Positions 1 to 8,760 of a stretch of 64,000 bases of DNA are shown here, one piece after another. Under the pieces are notes generated by a model. The model saw nothing but the letters and a program-made list of their open reading frames with translations. It had not been told where the DNA came from and searched no databases. Position 1 is the stretch's first letter. Each line of letters opens with the position of its first letter. The DNA comes from Streptomyces ambofaciens ATCC 23877. Its GTDB lineage: Bacteria > Actinomycetota > Actinomycetes > Streptomycetales > Streptomycetaceae. The stretch is from assembly GCF_001267885.1 (NCBI RefSeq), contig NZ_CP012382.1:4327001-4391000 (forward strand). Reading direction: 5' to 3'. A program made the position numbers and the translations under genes.

Positions 1-363
1 CTCGACCACTTCAAAACCCTCAACGACACCCACGGCCACGCCGCCGGAGACGCCGCCCTCATCGCCACCGCCCACCGCCTGAGCAGCTGGTGCGGACGCC
101 ACGGAACCGCCGGCCGACTCGGCGGAGACGAATTCGTCACCGCCATCCGCGACCTGGACGCCGTCGACCTCGACGCCCTCACCACCGCACTCCACCAGCC
201 CACGAACTACGACGGCACCGCCCTGCCGCTGGCCGCCTCGGTGGGGGTCTGCCGCGTCGCTGAGCTGCCGGTGCCCGCGCTCACCGATGCCCTCGCCGCC
301 GCTGATGCGGCCATGTACGCCGCCAAGGGCCGTAGCCGCCGGGGCTCGCGCCCTGCTCGCTGA
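1..363 (+). CDS. GGDEF-domain protein, 3' part only (window edge)
   Basis: The frame is open from the first base to the TGA at 361-363; the start lies outside the window. The 120 visible residues are most of a GGDEF (diguanylate cyclase) domain: the metal/substrate segment LDHFKTLNDTHGHAAGD, the intact signature RLGGDEF, and a C-terminal AADAAMYAAKGRSRRG typical of the domain end. The catalytic residues look complete, so c-di-GMP synthesis is plausible, but the N-terminal sensor or partner domain cannot be seen. It lies just upstream of the replication-excision-integration module of an integrated element, in the same direction, so it is probably element cargo. GGDEF proteins are known from actinomycete AICEs. 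Confidence 0.8.
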   Translation, partial: LDHFKTLNDTHGHAAGDAALIATAHRLSSWCGRHGTAGRLGGDEFVTAIRDLDAVDLDALTTALHQPTNYDGTALPLAASVGVCRVAELPVPALTDALAAADAAMYAAKGRSRRGSRPAR

Positions 364-448
364 CCGGCCACCGGGTGGCGCACAAGCCGCCAAGCACGCC
401 GCCACCCGGGGCCGTCCCTTCCAACCGCAATCGAAAGGAACCACCATC

Positions 449-631
449 ATGGCCCACTACACCCCGCCCCGGCCGAGGATCTGCCCGGCCTGCGACGGCT
501 TCGCCTCCGTCCACATCACCACCGGCGGCCGCAACGCCCGCGGCCACCTGCGCACCATCACCGCCCACTGCCCGGCCTGCCACGGCACCGGCACCACCAC
601 CCGCCCCACGCGGGAGGGCGCCCGTGCCTGA
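449..631 (+). CDS. small double-CxxC protein of the integrative element
   Basis: A 60-residue protein starting at the ATG at 449, preceded by a GAAAGGAA ribosome site at 433-440. It carries two Cys pairs, CPAC near residue 12 and CPACHGTG near residue 43, resembling a small DnaJ-type zinc ribbon. Its stop overlaps the GTG start of the replication initiator by 8 nt, implying translational coupling. Small Cys-rich proteins in this position are common in pSAM2-like elements; the exact role is not known. Zinc or nucleic-acid binding is inference. Confidence 0.65.
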   Translation: MAHYTPPRPRICPACDGFASVHITTGGRNARGHLRTITAHCPACHGTGTTTRPTREGARA

Positions 632-2003
632 CACCCTGCTCGACCCGACCACCCTCGGCGACCTGCTGAGGGTGGCTTCGGCCCCTGACTACGCCCGCTG
701 GGAAGACCAGATCCGCCGCACCGGCGCTGGCGCCAACCCCATCCACCTCACCGGCTGGACCCTCCACAAGGACAAGACCACCGGCGAGACCCTGCACCAC
801 TACACAACCGCCGTTGAGCCCGGCGGACGCCTCCGCCTCGCCTGCGGCAACCGCCGCGCCTCCCGCTGCCCCTCCTGCGCCTGGACCTACGCGGGCGACA
901 CCTACCACCTCATCCGCGCCGGACTCGCCGGAGACGACCGCCGCGACATTCCCGCCACCGTCCGAGACCACCCGCGCGTGTTCGCCACCCTCACCGCCCC
1001 CTCCTTCGGCCCAGTCCACAACCGACCCGACCACGGCACCTGCCGCTGCGGCACCCGCCACGCCCCGGACGCCCCGGAGTTGGGCGCCGCCCTCGACCCG
1101 ACGACGTACGACTACGCGGGCGCCGTCCTGTTCAACAACCACGCCGGACAGCTCTGGCAGCGCTTCACTACACGATTGCGCCGTGAGATCGCCGCCCGCG
1201 CCGGCCTTTCCCGCCGGGAACTCCCCGACTGCCTTCGAGTCTCTTACGGCAAGGTCGCCGAGTTCCAGAAGCGTGGTGCCCTGCACTTCCATGCCGTGAT
1301 CAGGCTCGACGGACCGGAGGGGCCCGACACCACGCCACCGGCCTGGGCCACGGTCGCCCTCCTCGCCGACGCGATCCGAGCCGCCGCCGCGCACTCCTAC
1401 ACCTCCGTCTCGGTCCCGGCCGCCGAGGACCAACCGGCCCGGACCTTCCGGTGGGGCACACAGCTCGACGTGCGCCCGGTCAAGGCGTTCGGAGACGGCT
1501 CCGACATCACCGAACAGGCCGTCGCCTCCTACGTTGCCAAGTACGCCACCAAGGCCGCCGAGAACACCGGCACCCTCGACCGCCGCATCGGGGAGCTGTC
1601 CGAACTCGACCGGCACGACGTCCCCGACCACACCCGCCGCCTGGTCGAAGCCTGCAAGATGCTCGATCCCCTGTACCCCGAACGCCGCCTGTGGGCCTGG
1701 GCGCACATGCTCGGCTTCCGCGGCCACTTCTCCTCCAAATCCCGCCGCTACTCCACCACCCTCGGCGCCCTCCGCCAGGCCCGCGCCGACTACCGCGCCG
1801 CACAGGAACACGCCGCCCTCGCCCTGGACGACCGCGAGCCGGACACCGTCCTCGTCCTCGCCGACTGGCAGTACGCCGGCCACGGCCACACCCCCGGCGA
1901 ATCCGTGCTCGCCGCCACCATCGCCCGGAACCTCCAGCTCAACCGCGAGACAGCTCGTGAAGCCGTACGCGACCAACTCGACCAGGAAGGAGTCGCAGCA
2001 TGA
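624..2003 (+). CDS. repSA: rolling-circle replication initiator, pSAM2 RepSA type
   Basis: A 459-residue protein using the GTG at 624, which overlaps the preceding small gene. HUH-type initiator features are visible: the metal-binding LHFHAVI motif near residues 220-226 (HFH as the His pair) and a YVAKYATKA segment near residue 303 that supplies the candidate nicking tyrosines. Upstream there are Cys clusters (RCPSC; CRCGTRH) that could bind zinc. The family nicks the double-strand origin of AICEs and lets the excised circle replicate by rolling circle before transfer. The gene ends in an ATGA overlap with xis, and int follows, which is the order seen in pSAM2. An alternative upstream start would run through the preceding gene and is unlikely. 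Confidence 0.88.
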   Translation: MPDTLLDPTTLGDLLRVASAPDYARWEDQIRRTGAGANPIHLTGWTLHKDKTTGETLHHYTTAVEPGGRLRLACGNRRASRCPSCAWTYAGDTYHLIRAGLAGDDRRDIPATVRDHPRVFATLTAPSFGPVHNRPDHGTCRCGTRHAPDAPELGAALDPTTYDYAGAVLFNNHAGQLWQRFTTRLRREIAARAGLSRRELPDCLRVSYGKVAEFQKRGALHFHAVIRLDGPEGPDTTPPAWATVALLADAIRAAAAHSYTSVSVPAAEDQPARTFRWGTQLDVRPVKAFGDGSDITEQAVASYVAKYATKAAENTGTLDRRIGELSELDRHDVPDHTRRLVEACKMLDPLYPERRLWAWAHMLGFRGHFSSKSRRYSTTLGALRQARADYRAAQEHAALALDDREPDTVLVLADWQYAGHGHTPGESVLAATIARNLQLNRETAREAVRDQLDQEGVAA

Positions 2004-2188
2004 CCACCGTCACTCCAGAGCTGCTGACCGTGCCGGAAGTCATGGCGCGGCTGAAGGTTGGACGCAGCAAGGTCTACGACCTCATCCGCACCCGCCGCCT
2101 TGCCTCCATCAAGATCGACGGAGCGCGTCGAGTACCCACCGACGCCGTACGCGACTTCATTCAGGACCAGTTGGGAGAGGCCATCTGA
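2000..2188 (+). CDS. xis: excisionase, helix-turn-helix DNA-binding protein
   Basis: A 62-residue protein with a MerR/excisionase-type helix-turn-helix: LLTVPEVMARLKVGRSKVYD followed by IRTRRL and a basic wing ARRVPTDAVRDFI. The ATG overlaps the rep stop codon (ATGA) and the TGA overlaps the int start, so rep-xis-int are translationally coupled. An AAGGAG ribosome site sits at 1986-1991. Such proteins bend DNA at the attachment sites and direct the integrase toward excision. The assignment rests on domain, size and position. Confidence 0.85.
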   Translation: MTTVTPELLTVPEVMARLKVGRSKVYDLIRTRRLASIKIDGARRVPTDAVRDFIQDQLGEAI

Positions 2189-3354
2189 TGGCCAAGCGAC
2201 GTAGCCGGGGTGACGGCGGCCTCCACTGGGACGAGAAGAGACAGCGCTGGATCGCCACGGCGAACCTCGGCTTCGATCCGAGCGGTAAGCGGATCGTCAA
2301 GCGGGGGAGTGGCAAGACCAAGACGGAGGCCAAGAACAAGCTCAAAGAGGTTCTGCGTGACCACGAAGACGGTCTCGCGATCGCACCCACGGGGTACACC
2401 GTCGCCGACGCGGTGAACGACTGGCTTGCCTACGGTCTCGCTGGCCGTGACCAGCGCACCGTCGAGAACTGCACCCACCTAAGCCAGAAGCACGTCATAC
2501 CGGGTTTGGGTGCCCGGAAGCTGCGTGACCTCAGCGCAGAGGACGTCGACCGCTGGCTGGCCGCCAAGGCTCAGACTCTGAGCACGCGCAGCCTTCAGGC
2601 GGTCCACTCCTGCCTGAACCGGGCGGTCAAGCGGGCCATGGCGCGTGACAAGGTGAAGCGCAACGTGGTGGAGCTGTGCTCTGTGCCCCAGGGCCAGCCT
2701 GGCCGGCCGTCCAAGGCGCTCACCTTCGCCCAGGCCGAGGCGGTGCTGAATGCTGCCGAGGGCACGTCGATGCACGCCTACATCGTCGTCGCCCTGCTGA
2801 CCGGTGCGCGCACCGAGGAGCTGCGGGCGCTGACCTGGGACCACGTCTTCCTCAAGGGAAGTCCGGACGTTGAGCCGCCGCAGCCTCCGCACATCGCCGT
2901 CTGGCGCTCGGTCCGGCGCGGTGGGGACACGAAAACCCGGAAGTCTCGGCGAACGCTCGCCCTGCCGGCGCGTTGCGTGGAGGTCCTCTGGCAGCACTTT
3001 GAGGACCAGGGCTGGGAACGGCTCGCCGCCGGTGACAAGTGGGAGGAACACGGCCTGGTCTTCTCGTCGGCCGTTGGCAAGCCGCTCGACGCGACTAACG
3101 TCCGGCGCGCCTTCCGCCAGGCGCTCAAGGATGCCAACGGGATCAACGCCGACGAGTGGACACCGAGGGAGCTGAGGCACAGCTTCGTGTCCCTGCTGTC
3201 CGACCGCGGCGTCCCGCTGGAGGAGATCTCCCGGCTCGTCGGACACTCCGGTACGGCCGTGACTGAGGAGGTCTACCGGAAGCAGATCCGGCCCGTCATC
3301 CAGACCGGCGCTGTGGTCATGGACGGCATCTTCAAGCGGGGTCCGGCGCGATAG
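2188..3354 (+). CDS. int: tyrosine recombinase (integrase) of the AICE
   Basis: A 388-residue site-specific recombinase starting at the ATG at 2188, overlapping the xis stop. It has an N-terminal AP2-like arm-binding segment (GGLHWDEKRQRW), a SAM-like core-binding domain around residues 70-155 and a C-terminal catalytic domain. Visible catalytic residues are Arg near 208 (GARTEELRAL), the TPRELRHSF box near 326-334 with Arg and His, and the final GHSGTAVTEEVYRKQ with the late His and nucleophile Tyr. The first His of the usual HxxR is Arg here. The gene points at the tRNA-Pro 3' end 78 bp away, which marks the attachment site. It performs integration and, with Xis, excision. Confidence 0.92.
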   Translation: MAKRRSRGDGGLHWDEKRQRWIATANLGFDPSGKRIVKRGSGKTKTEAKNKLKEVLRDHEDGLAIAPTGYTVADAVNDWLAYGLAGRDQRTVENCTHLSQKHVIPGLGARKLRDLSAEDVDRWLAAKAQTLSTRSLQAVHSCLNRAVKRAMARDKVKRNVVELCSVPQGQPGRPSKALTFAQAEAVLNAAEGTSMHAYIVVALLTGARTEELRALTWDHVFLKGSPDVEPPQPPHIAVWRSVRRGGDTKTRKSRRTLALPARCVEVLWQHFEDQGWERLAAGDKWEEHGLVFSSAVGKPLDATNVRRAFRQALKDANGINADEWTPRELRHSFVSLLSDRGVPLEEISRLVGHSGTAVTEEVYRKQIRPVIQTGAVVMDGIFKRGPAR

Positions 3355-3380
3355 TCACGCAGATAGACACGCACAGAAAA

Positions 3381-3420
3381 CAGGTGAGGCAGACCGTAAC
3401 GTTACGGTCTGCCTCACCTG
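3381..3420. terminator. 40-bp perfect palindrome, probable bidirectional terminator
   Basis: Two 20-nt arms (3381-3400 and 3401-3420) are exact reverse complements with no spacer. On the minus strand the hairpin begins 11 nt after the tRNA-Pro 3' end and is followed by TTTTCTGT, so it can terminate the tRNA. On the plus strand it follows int and is followed by TTTCTCT. It lies on the element side of the attachment core. Confidence 0.75.
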
Positions 3421-3431
3421 GTGTTTCTCTG

Positions 3432-3505
<74 letters not shown>

Positions 3506-3536
3506 ATTGTCGCTGCTCGTCGCGGCGACGTCGTTT

Positions 3537-3542
3537 ACTTTA
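3537..3542 (-). promoter_or_regulatory. -10 box of tRNA-Pro
   Basis: The minus strand reads TAAAGT here, 31 nt upstream of the mature tRNA 5' end. It is the only TANNNT I see in the short gap between the tRNA and the membrane-protein gene. A -35 of TTCGCC can be placed 17 nt upstream, but it is weak. Confidence 0.4.
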
Positions 3543-3572
3543 GCCCACCGGGGGCCGGAGGCGAAATCCGGA

Positions 3573-4325
3573 TTACCGGCGGCGGCGGAGGGGGTTCGGG
3601 CGGATGTGGTCCAGGGCCACGAGGAGAACGCCCAGGGCGTAGAGGGCGAGGCCGAGGAGGAGGGCGTTGCCGAGGACGCCCTTGTAGCCGTGCTGGTCGA
3701 CGTCGAGGAAGGGGTAGAGGTAGCGGCCCTCGGTGCCGGGGAGCAGGAGCTCGCCGCGGGCCAGGGTGAAGGCCAGGTAGGCCAGGGGGTAGAGGATCCA
3801 CGCGGCGGCCTGGCGCAGGTGCAGACGGCCGGGGACGCTGAGGAGCAGCCAGTCGAGGGCCGCGGCGACGGGGACGGCCGTGTTGAGCAGGTGGGCCGCG
3901 ACCGTGTCCCAGCCGCCGGCGCCCGTGCTGCCCGGCACCGCGAACGGGCTCGCCGGGTTGGCCAGGAGCAGGTGGTGGACGAGGCCTGCGGCGGTGACGT
4001 AGAGAAGCGCCGCGCCGGTGAGGGCACCCGACAGGGGGCGGCGGGCGGACCAGGCGCGACGGGCCGAGGCGAGCATGACCAGGGACAGCAGGATGCTGCT
4101 CTGCGCCGTGAAGTGGCTCAGGGTCCTGCTCGCGGGGCCACCCAGGAGGAGCTGTGCCGTCACGCCCGTCAGCGCCAGCACCGCGGTGACGAGGCGGAAG
4201 GCGGCGACCAGCGGCCGGCGTACAGGGGTCACGACGGCCGTCGCCGGGACCGGCGAGGGCAGCAGCTTGGGCGGGCGCGGGACCGCGGGGAGGTCCGGGA
4301 TGTCCCTGGGTATCGAGGCTGTCAT
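3573..4325 (-). CDS. Pr6Pr family integral membrane protein
   Basis: A 250-residue protein with a proline-rich cytosolic N-terminus (about 30 residues) and about six hydrophobic segments, e.g. AAFRLVTAVLALTGVTAQLL, the SILLSLVMLASAR region, GALTGAALLYVTAAGLVHHLLL and the C-terminal GNALLLGLALYALGVLLVAL. The conserved ILYPLAYLAFTLARG and YPFLDVDQHGY stretches match the Pr6Pr family, whose function is unknown. The minus strand has TAGCTT six nt before the ATG (4332-4337), so the mRNA is probably leaderless, which supports this start. It is divergent from nothing close and ends 68 bp from tRNA-Pro. Confidence 0.8.
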   Translation of the reverse strand: MTASIPRDIPDLPAVPRPPKLLPSPVPATAVVTPVRRPLVAAFRLVTAVLALTGVTAQLLLGGPASRTLSHFTAQSSILLSLVMLASARRAWSARRPLSGALTGAALLYVTAAGLVHHLLLANPASPFAVPGSTGAGGWDTVAAHLLNTAVPVAAALDWLLLSVPGRLHLRQAAAWILYPLAYLAFTLARGELLLPGTEGRYLYPFLDVDQHGYKGVLGNALLLGLALYALGVLLVALDHIRPNPLRRRR

Positions 4326-4400
4326 GGCATCAAGCTAGGCATACCAGACATAACGGGCTATGCGGGGTGAGCCGTGTGGGTTACCGGACCCCGCGAGGCC

Positions 4401-4465
4401 CCGCCGATCACCGCTCCCGGCTTCAGGCCCCCGGCCCCGCTCCTCCGCCGGTCACCGCTCCCGGC
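4401..4465. repeat. 21-bp direct repeat (two copies)
   Basis: Copies at 4401-4421 and 4445-4465 differ at one base (CCGCCGATCACC versus CCGCCGGTCACC, then CGCTCCCGGC). The second copy covers the stop codon and last codons of the metallophosphoesterase gene, so the first may be a duplicated gene end. Confidence 0.6.
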
Positions 4466-5381
4466 CCACCAGCGTCAGCAGCGTCGCCTCCGGCGGGCAG
4501 GCGAAACGGACCGGGGTGTAGCGGTTGGTGCCGCAGCCCGCCGACACGTGGAGGTAGGCGGTACGGCCCTCCGCCGTGTGTGTGGACAGGCCCTTCACAC
4601 GGTCCGTGTCCAGGTCGCAGTTGGTGACCAGGGCACCGTAGAAGGGGATGCACAGCTGGCCGCCGTGGGTGTGGCCGGCGAGGATCAGGGGATAGCCGTC
4701 CGCCGTGTAGGAGTCCAGGACGCGCAGGTACGGCGCGTGGACCACGCCCATCGAGAAGTCCGCCGCGCCCGACGGGCCGCCCGCCACCTCCGCGTACCGG
4801 TCCCGCTTGATGTGCGGGTCGTCCAGTCCCGTCAGCTCGACGGACACGCCCTCGACCTTGAGCGTGCCGCGCGTGTTGGTGAGGTTCTGCCAGCCGGCGG
4901 CGTCGAAGCCGTCACGGAGGTCCTCCCACGGGTTGTGGACGACACCCTCGGCGGGCGCGTTGCCGTTCAGGCCGTGACGGCCCTGGGCCTTCTCGATCAG
5001 GTACCGCGCGGGATTGCGCAGCTTGGGGCCGTAGTAGTCGTTGGAGCCGAAGACATAGGCGCCCGGGAACTCCATCAGGGGGCCCAGGGAGTCCAGGACC
5101 TCCGGGACACCGTCCGGGTCGGACAGGTTGTCGCCGGTGTTGATCACGAAGTCGGGACGCAGGCCGGCCAGCGAGCGCAGCCAGCGCTGCTTCTTGCGCT
5201 GGCCGCCGACCATGTGGATGTCGGACACCTGGAGCACGCGCAGCGGGCGCATTCCGGAGGGCAGGACGGGGATCGTCACCCGTCGCAGGCGGAACGAACG
5301 GGCCTCGAAACCCGCCGCGTAGACCAGACCGGCGGCGCCAACCGCCGTGATTCCCAGGGGTACTCCGTATCGCGCGCGCAT
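4452..5381 (-). CDS. metallophosphoesterase, membrane-anchored
   Basis: A 309-residue calcineurin-like phosphoesterase. An N-terminal hydrophobic stretch (GVPLGITAVGAAGLVYAAGF) acts as an uncleaved anchor or signal. Metal-binding motifs appear in order: VSDIHM near residue 53, NTGDNLSD near 84, GSNDYYG (GNxD variant with GSND) near 112, VVHAPY near 213, and AGHTHGGQL near 236. This is the YkuE/YaeI type, some members of which act on lipid-linked diphosphates such as lipid A precursors; the substrate here is unknown. The gene is monocistronic, divergent from the GatB/YqeY gene (178 bp gap). Confidence 0.85.
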   Translation of the reverse strand: MRARYGVPLGITAVGAAGLVYAAGFEARSFRLRRVTIPVLPSGMRPLRVLQVSDIHMVGGQRKKQRWLRSLAGLRPDFVINTGDNLSDPDGVPEVLDSLGPLMEFPGAYVFGSNDYYGPKLRNPARYLIEKAQGRHGLNGNAPAEGVVHNPWEDLRDGFDAAGWQNLTNTRGTLKVEGVSVELTGLDDPHIKRDRYAEVAGGPSGAADFSMGVVHAPYLRVLDSYTADGYPLILAGHTHGGQLCIPFYGALVTNCDLDTDRVKGLSTHTAEGRTAYLHVSAGCGTNRYTPVRFACPPEATLLTLVGRER

Positions 5382-5558
5382 ACGTCCATCGTGTCAGAAG
5401 CCGTGCCGGAAGCGAGCGGCCGCCGGACGCACGGCCCCCTCCGGGCCGTGACGGGGCCACCGGGGCCGGCCGGGAGCGACGAGAGTCTCCGGACGGGAAT
5501 CACGAGGGCCGCGAAATCGGCAGGCGTCCTTCCTCCCGCACCTGCGACAATCACCCCC

Positions 5559-6023
5559 ATGACCACGCTCAAGTCGAAGCTGCAGGACGACCTCAACGCC
5601 GCGATCAAGGAGCGCGACGAGCTCCGCTCCTCGACGCTCCGGCTGACGCTCGCCGCGATCACCAAGGAGGAGGTCGCGGGCAAGGAGAAGCGCGAGCTCT
5701 CCGACGACGAGGTACAGAAGGTGATCACCCGCGAGGCGAAGAAGCGTCGTGAGGCCGCGGACGCCTTCGCGCAGGGTGGCCGCCCCGAGAGCGCCGAGCG
5801 GGAGAAGGCGGAGGGCGAGGTGCTCGCCGCCTACCTGCCGAAGCAGCTGTCGGACGACGAGCTGAACACGATCGTCGCGCAGGCCGTCGAGGAGGCGAAG
5901 GCGGCCGGTGCGGAGGGGCCGCGGGCCATGGGCGCCGTCATGAAGATCGTGAACCCGAAGGTGGCCGGGCAGGCCGAGGGCGGCCGGGTCGCCGCCGCGG
6001 TGAAGAAGCTGCTGGCGGGCTGA
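5559..6023 (+). CDS. GatB/YqeY domain-containing protein
   Basis: A 154-residue stand-alone YqeY protein: LKSKLQDDLNAAIKERDELR at the N-terminus, then SSTLRLTLAAITKEEV, the EAKKRREAADAF helix and C-terminal GPRAMGAVMKIVNPKVAGQAEGG, all typical. The domain resembles the tail of the GatB amidotransferase subunit and is thought to bind tRNA, but the role of free YqeY is not settled. The ATG at 5559 is 7 nt after GACAAT, a near -10 box, so it may be leaderless; no ribosome site is visible. It ends at a strong hairpin shared with the convergent PBP gene. Confidence 0.88.
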   Translation: MTTLKSKLQDDLNAAIKERDELRSSTLRLTLAAITKEEVAGKEKRELSDDEVQKVITREAKKRREAADAFAQGGRPESAEREKAEGEVLAAYLPKQLSDDELNTIVAQAVEEAKAAGAEGPRAMGAVMKIVNPKVAGQAEGGRVAAAVKKLLAG

Positions 6024-6098
6024 CCCCGTGACCGGGCGCCACTGGCTGATCCCCGTAGCCGGGTACCACCGGCTGATCCCGTAGCCGGTACAAGCGAA

Positions 6099-6142
6099 GA
6101 AGGCCGGTGGCCCTCACCTCTCGGTGAGGGCCACCGGCCTTC
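6099..6142. terminator. bidirectional hairpin terminator
   Basis: Two 20-nt arms (6099-6118 and 6123-6142) pair perfectly around a TCTC loop, midway between the convergent yqeY and PBP genes. There is no long T run, as usual for Streptomyces. Confidence 0.85.
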
Positions 6143-6182
6143 GTGCGTACGGGATAGGCGTACGGGGCGGCGGGGGACGGAC

Positions 6183-8471
6183 TCAGTCGCGCCGTCCGCC
6201 GATGCCGCCGCCGTTGCCCTGTCCCTGGAAGATGTTGCCGGGGAAGCCACCGTCGCCGCCGCCGCTGCCCGTGCCGCCGTCGATCAGGCCGCCGATGACA
6301 CCACCGGCCTCGTTGCCCTCGTCGCCGTTGCCGCCGTCGTCCCGGCCGCCGTCGTCACCCCGTCCGCCGTCGTTGCCGCGGCCCTTGTCCTTGTCCTTGC
6401 TGTCCGGGATGTCGACGAGGTTGAAGGGGTTGGGCGGTGTGCCCTCCAGCGCGCCCGCCATCATGTCGCCCCAGATCGGGCCGGGGACCTCGCCGCCGAA
6501 GACCTTCTCGTGCGGGACGCCGCCGATGGTGATGTCGACCATCTTCCGCTCGTGCTTGGGGTCGCCGACCCACACGGCGCCCGCCAGGTCCGGCGTGTAA
6601 CCGACGAACCAGGCCGCGAAGCGTTCGTCCGTCGTACCGGTCTTGCCGGCGCTCGGACGGCTGTCGAGGCCGGCCTGCTGACCCGTACCGTCCTCGACCA
6701 CGCCCTTGAGGAGCGTGTTGACGGTGTCGGCCGTCGTCTCGGACATGGCCCGCGAGCACGTGGACTTCGGCACCTCGAGCGACTTGCTCTTGTTGCCGAT
6801 CCGCTGGCTGATCGACTCGATGGCGACCGGCGTGCAGTACATGCCGCGCGAGGCGAAGGCCGCGTAGGCGCTCGCCATGGTCAGCGGGGACACCTCGGTG
6901 ACGCCGAGGGCGATGGACGGCGTCTGCTCCAGCTCGTTCCCGTTGGCGCGCTCGACGCCCATCTTCTGGGCCATCTGCGTCACCGGGCAGATGCCGATGT
7001 CGCTGATCATCTGGACGTAGTAGGTGTTGACCGACTTGGCGGTCGCCTCCCGCATGTCGTAGGGGCCGACCTCCGTCTCGTTCTCGTTGGCGAGCTCGGC
7101 ACCCTCGTTGTTCACCCAGTTCTTGCCGTCGCAGGCCGCGACCGGGCTCGGGTACTCCATCTCGTACGGCGAGGAGTACGACTTCGTCGCCGGCATGCCG
7201 CCCTCGATGGCCGCGGCGGCCACGATCGGCTTGAACGTCGAACCGGGCTGGTAGCCCGCGCCGCCGCCCATGGCGCTGTTGACGGACAGGTTGAGGGTCG
7301 TCTCGCCGTTCTTGATGTCGACGCCGTACGGGCGGGACTGGCCCATCGCGACGATCTTGCCGGTGCCGGGCTCGACGATGGTGGCCGCGGTCGCCACGTC
7401 GTCCTTCTTGTAGACGTGGTCCTTGATCGACTGCTGCACCGACTCCTGCGCCTGCGGGCTCATGGTCGTGCGGATCGTCAGACCGCCCTGGTTCCAGACC
7501 TTGGCCCGGTCCTCCTTGGTCTTGCCGAAGACCGGGTCGCTCAGGAACACCGCGCGGACGTAGTCGCAGAAGAAGCCCGCGCCCTTGACGGCCGTGATGC
7601 AGCCGTTCTTGGGCCGGCTGACCTTCAGCCCGAGCGGCGCCTCCTTCGCCTTGGCGGCCTCCGCCTCGGAGATGTCGCCGACCTGCGCCATGCGGGTCAG
7701 GACCACGTTGCGCCGCTTGACGGCCTCCGCCTCGTCGTTGACCGGGTCGTACCGGCTGGGTGACTGGACGATGCCGGCCAGGAGCGCGGACTCCTGGACG
7801 TTGAGGTCCTTGGCGGACTTGGAGAAGTAACGCTGGGCGGCCGCCTCGATGCCGTAGGCCTGCTGGCCGAAGAACGTGATGTTCAGGTAGTTCTCGAGGA
7901 TCTTCTTCTTGCCCAGCTCCTCCTCGACCTGGATCGCGAGCTTCAGCTCGCGGATCTTGCGGCCGATGGTCTGCTGGGTGGCCTGCGCGACCTTCGTCGG
8001 GTCGTCGCCGGCCTCCTCCACGAAGACGTTCTTGACGTACTGCTGCGTGAGCGTGGACGCGCCCTCGGAGACCCCTCCGCTACGGGCGTTCTTGTTGAGC
8101 GCGCGCAGGACGCCCTTGAGGTCGACCGCGCCGTGCTCGTAGAAGCGCGAGTCCTCGATCGCGACGATCGCCTTCTGCATGTACGGCGAGATGTCCTTCA
8201 GGGCGACCACCGTGCGGTCGCGCGAGTAGACCGTGGCGATGGTGCCGCCCTCGGCGTCGAGGATGGCGGTGCGCTGGCTCAGCGGGGGAGTCTTCAGGTT
8301 GGCCGGGAGAGCGTCGAAGCTCTCCACCGAACCCTTGGCCGCCAGCCCCAGCGCGCCCACTGCGGGCAACGCGATGCCGGCCAGCACGGCTCCCGCGAGC
8401 ACACTGACACCGAGGAACTTGGCGGCCTGCTGCGTTGGCGACAGACCACCGCCCGAGCGCTTCTTTGGCAT
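6183..8471 (-). CDS. ponA: class A penicillin-binding protein (transglycosylase/transpeptidase)
   Basis: A 762-residue bifunctional peptidoglycan synthase. It has a short cytosolic tail, one membrane anchor near residues 18-45, a GT51 glycosyltransferase domain (IVAIEDSRFYEHGAVD near 105, GASTLTQQYVKN near 138, YLNITFFGQQAYGIEAA near 190), and a transpeptidase domain with STFK near 412 (PGSTFKP), SVN near 497 and KTGT near 608. The C-terminal 70 residues are D/G/R-rich repeats of low complexity. TAGGCT sits six nt before the ATG (minus strand, 8478-8483), predicting a leaderless mRNA. It is divergent from wblA, an arrangement known in Streptomyces. Confidence 0.93.
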   Translation of the reverse strand: MPKKRSGGGLSPTQQAAKFLGVSVLAGAVLAGIALPAVGALGLAAKGSVESFDALPANLKTPPLSQRTAILDAEGGTIATVYSRDRTVVALKDISPYMQKAIVAIEDSRFYEHGAVDLKGVLRALNKNARSGGVSEGASTLTQQYVKNVFVEEAGDDPTKVAQATQQTIGRKIRELKLAIQVEEELGKKKILENYLNITFFGQQAYGIEAAAQRYFSKSAKDLNVQESALLAGIVQSPSRYDPVNDEAEAVKRRNVVLTRMAQVGDISEAEAAKAKEAPLGLKVSRPKNGCITAVKGAGFFCDYVRAVFLSDPVFGKTKEDRAKVWNQGGLTIRTTMSPQAQESVQQSIKDHVYKKDDVATAATIVEPGTGKIVAMGQSRPYGVDIKNGETTLNLSVNSAMGGGAGYQPGSTFKPIVAAAAIEGGMPATKSYSSPYEMEYPSPVAACDGKNWVNNEGAELANENETEVGPYDMREATAKSVNTYYVQMISDIGICPVTQMAQKMGVERANGNELEQTPSIALGVTEVSPLTMASAYAAFASRGMYCTPVAIESISQRIGNKSKSLEVPKSTCSRAMSETTADTVNTLLKGVVEDGTGQQAGLDSRPSAGKTGTTDERFAAWFVGYTPDLAGAVWVGDPKHERKMVDITIGGVPHEKVFGGEVPGPIWGDMMAGALEGTPPNPFNLVDIPDSKDKDKGRGNDGGRGDDGGRDDGGNGDEGNEAGGVIGGLIDGGTGSGGGDGGFPGNIFQGQGNGGGIGGRRD

Positions 8472-8477
8472 GGAGGC

Positions 8478-8483
8478 AGCCTA
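8478..8483 (-). promoter_or_regulatory. -10 box of the PBP gene (leaderless)
   Basis: TAGGCT on the minus strand with a 6-nt spacer to the ATG, so transcription probably begins at or next to the start codon. No clear -35 is seen. Confidence 0.55.
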
Positions 8484-8760
8484 CGTTCTCATTCGCCGGA
8501 CACGCGTGAATGCCTTGGCCTAAGCTGCACTCAACTGTCACAGCAGTGAGGCCACGTATCAATACGTCCGGCGACCCCGAATCGTTCCGGATCCGCTCGA
8601 GTTTTTTCCGAGAGGCGCCCCTGGGGGGCGTGTTGGTGTGTACGGGCGCGTGCCACGGCGTGTGGGATACGTGTCCGAAACCGCCTTGTGTGTCAATTGG
8701 TGTCCGTTGTGGCGCAACTGAAACGACCCTGATGCCGGGATCGTCGCGTATGTCGCCAGC

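Noticed and set aside
6510..7763. A 417-codon frame antisense to the PBP gene
   Set aside because: It is a shadow of the penicillin-binding protein, with no motif or ribosome site.
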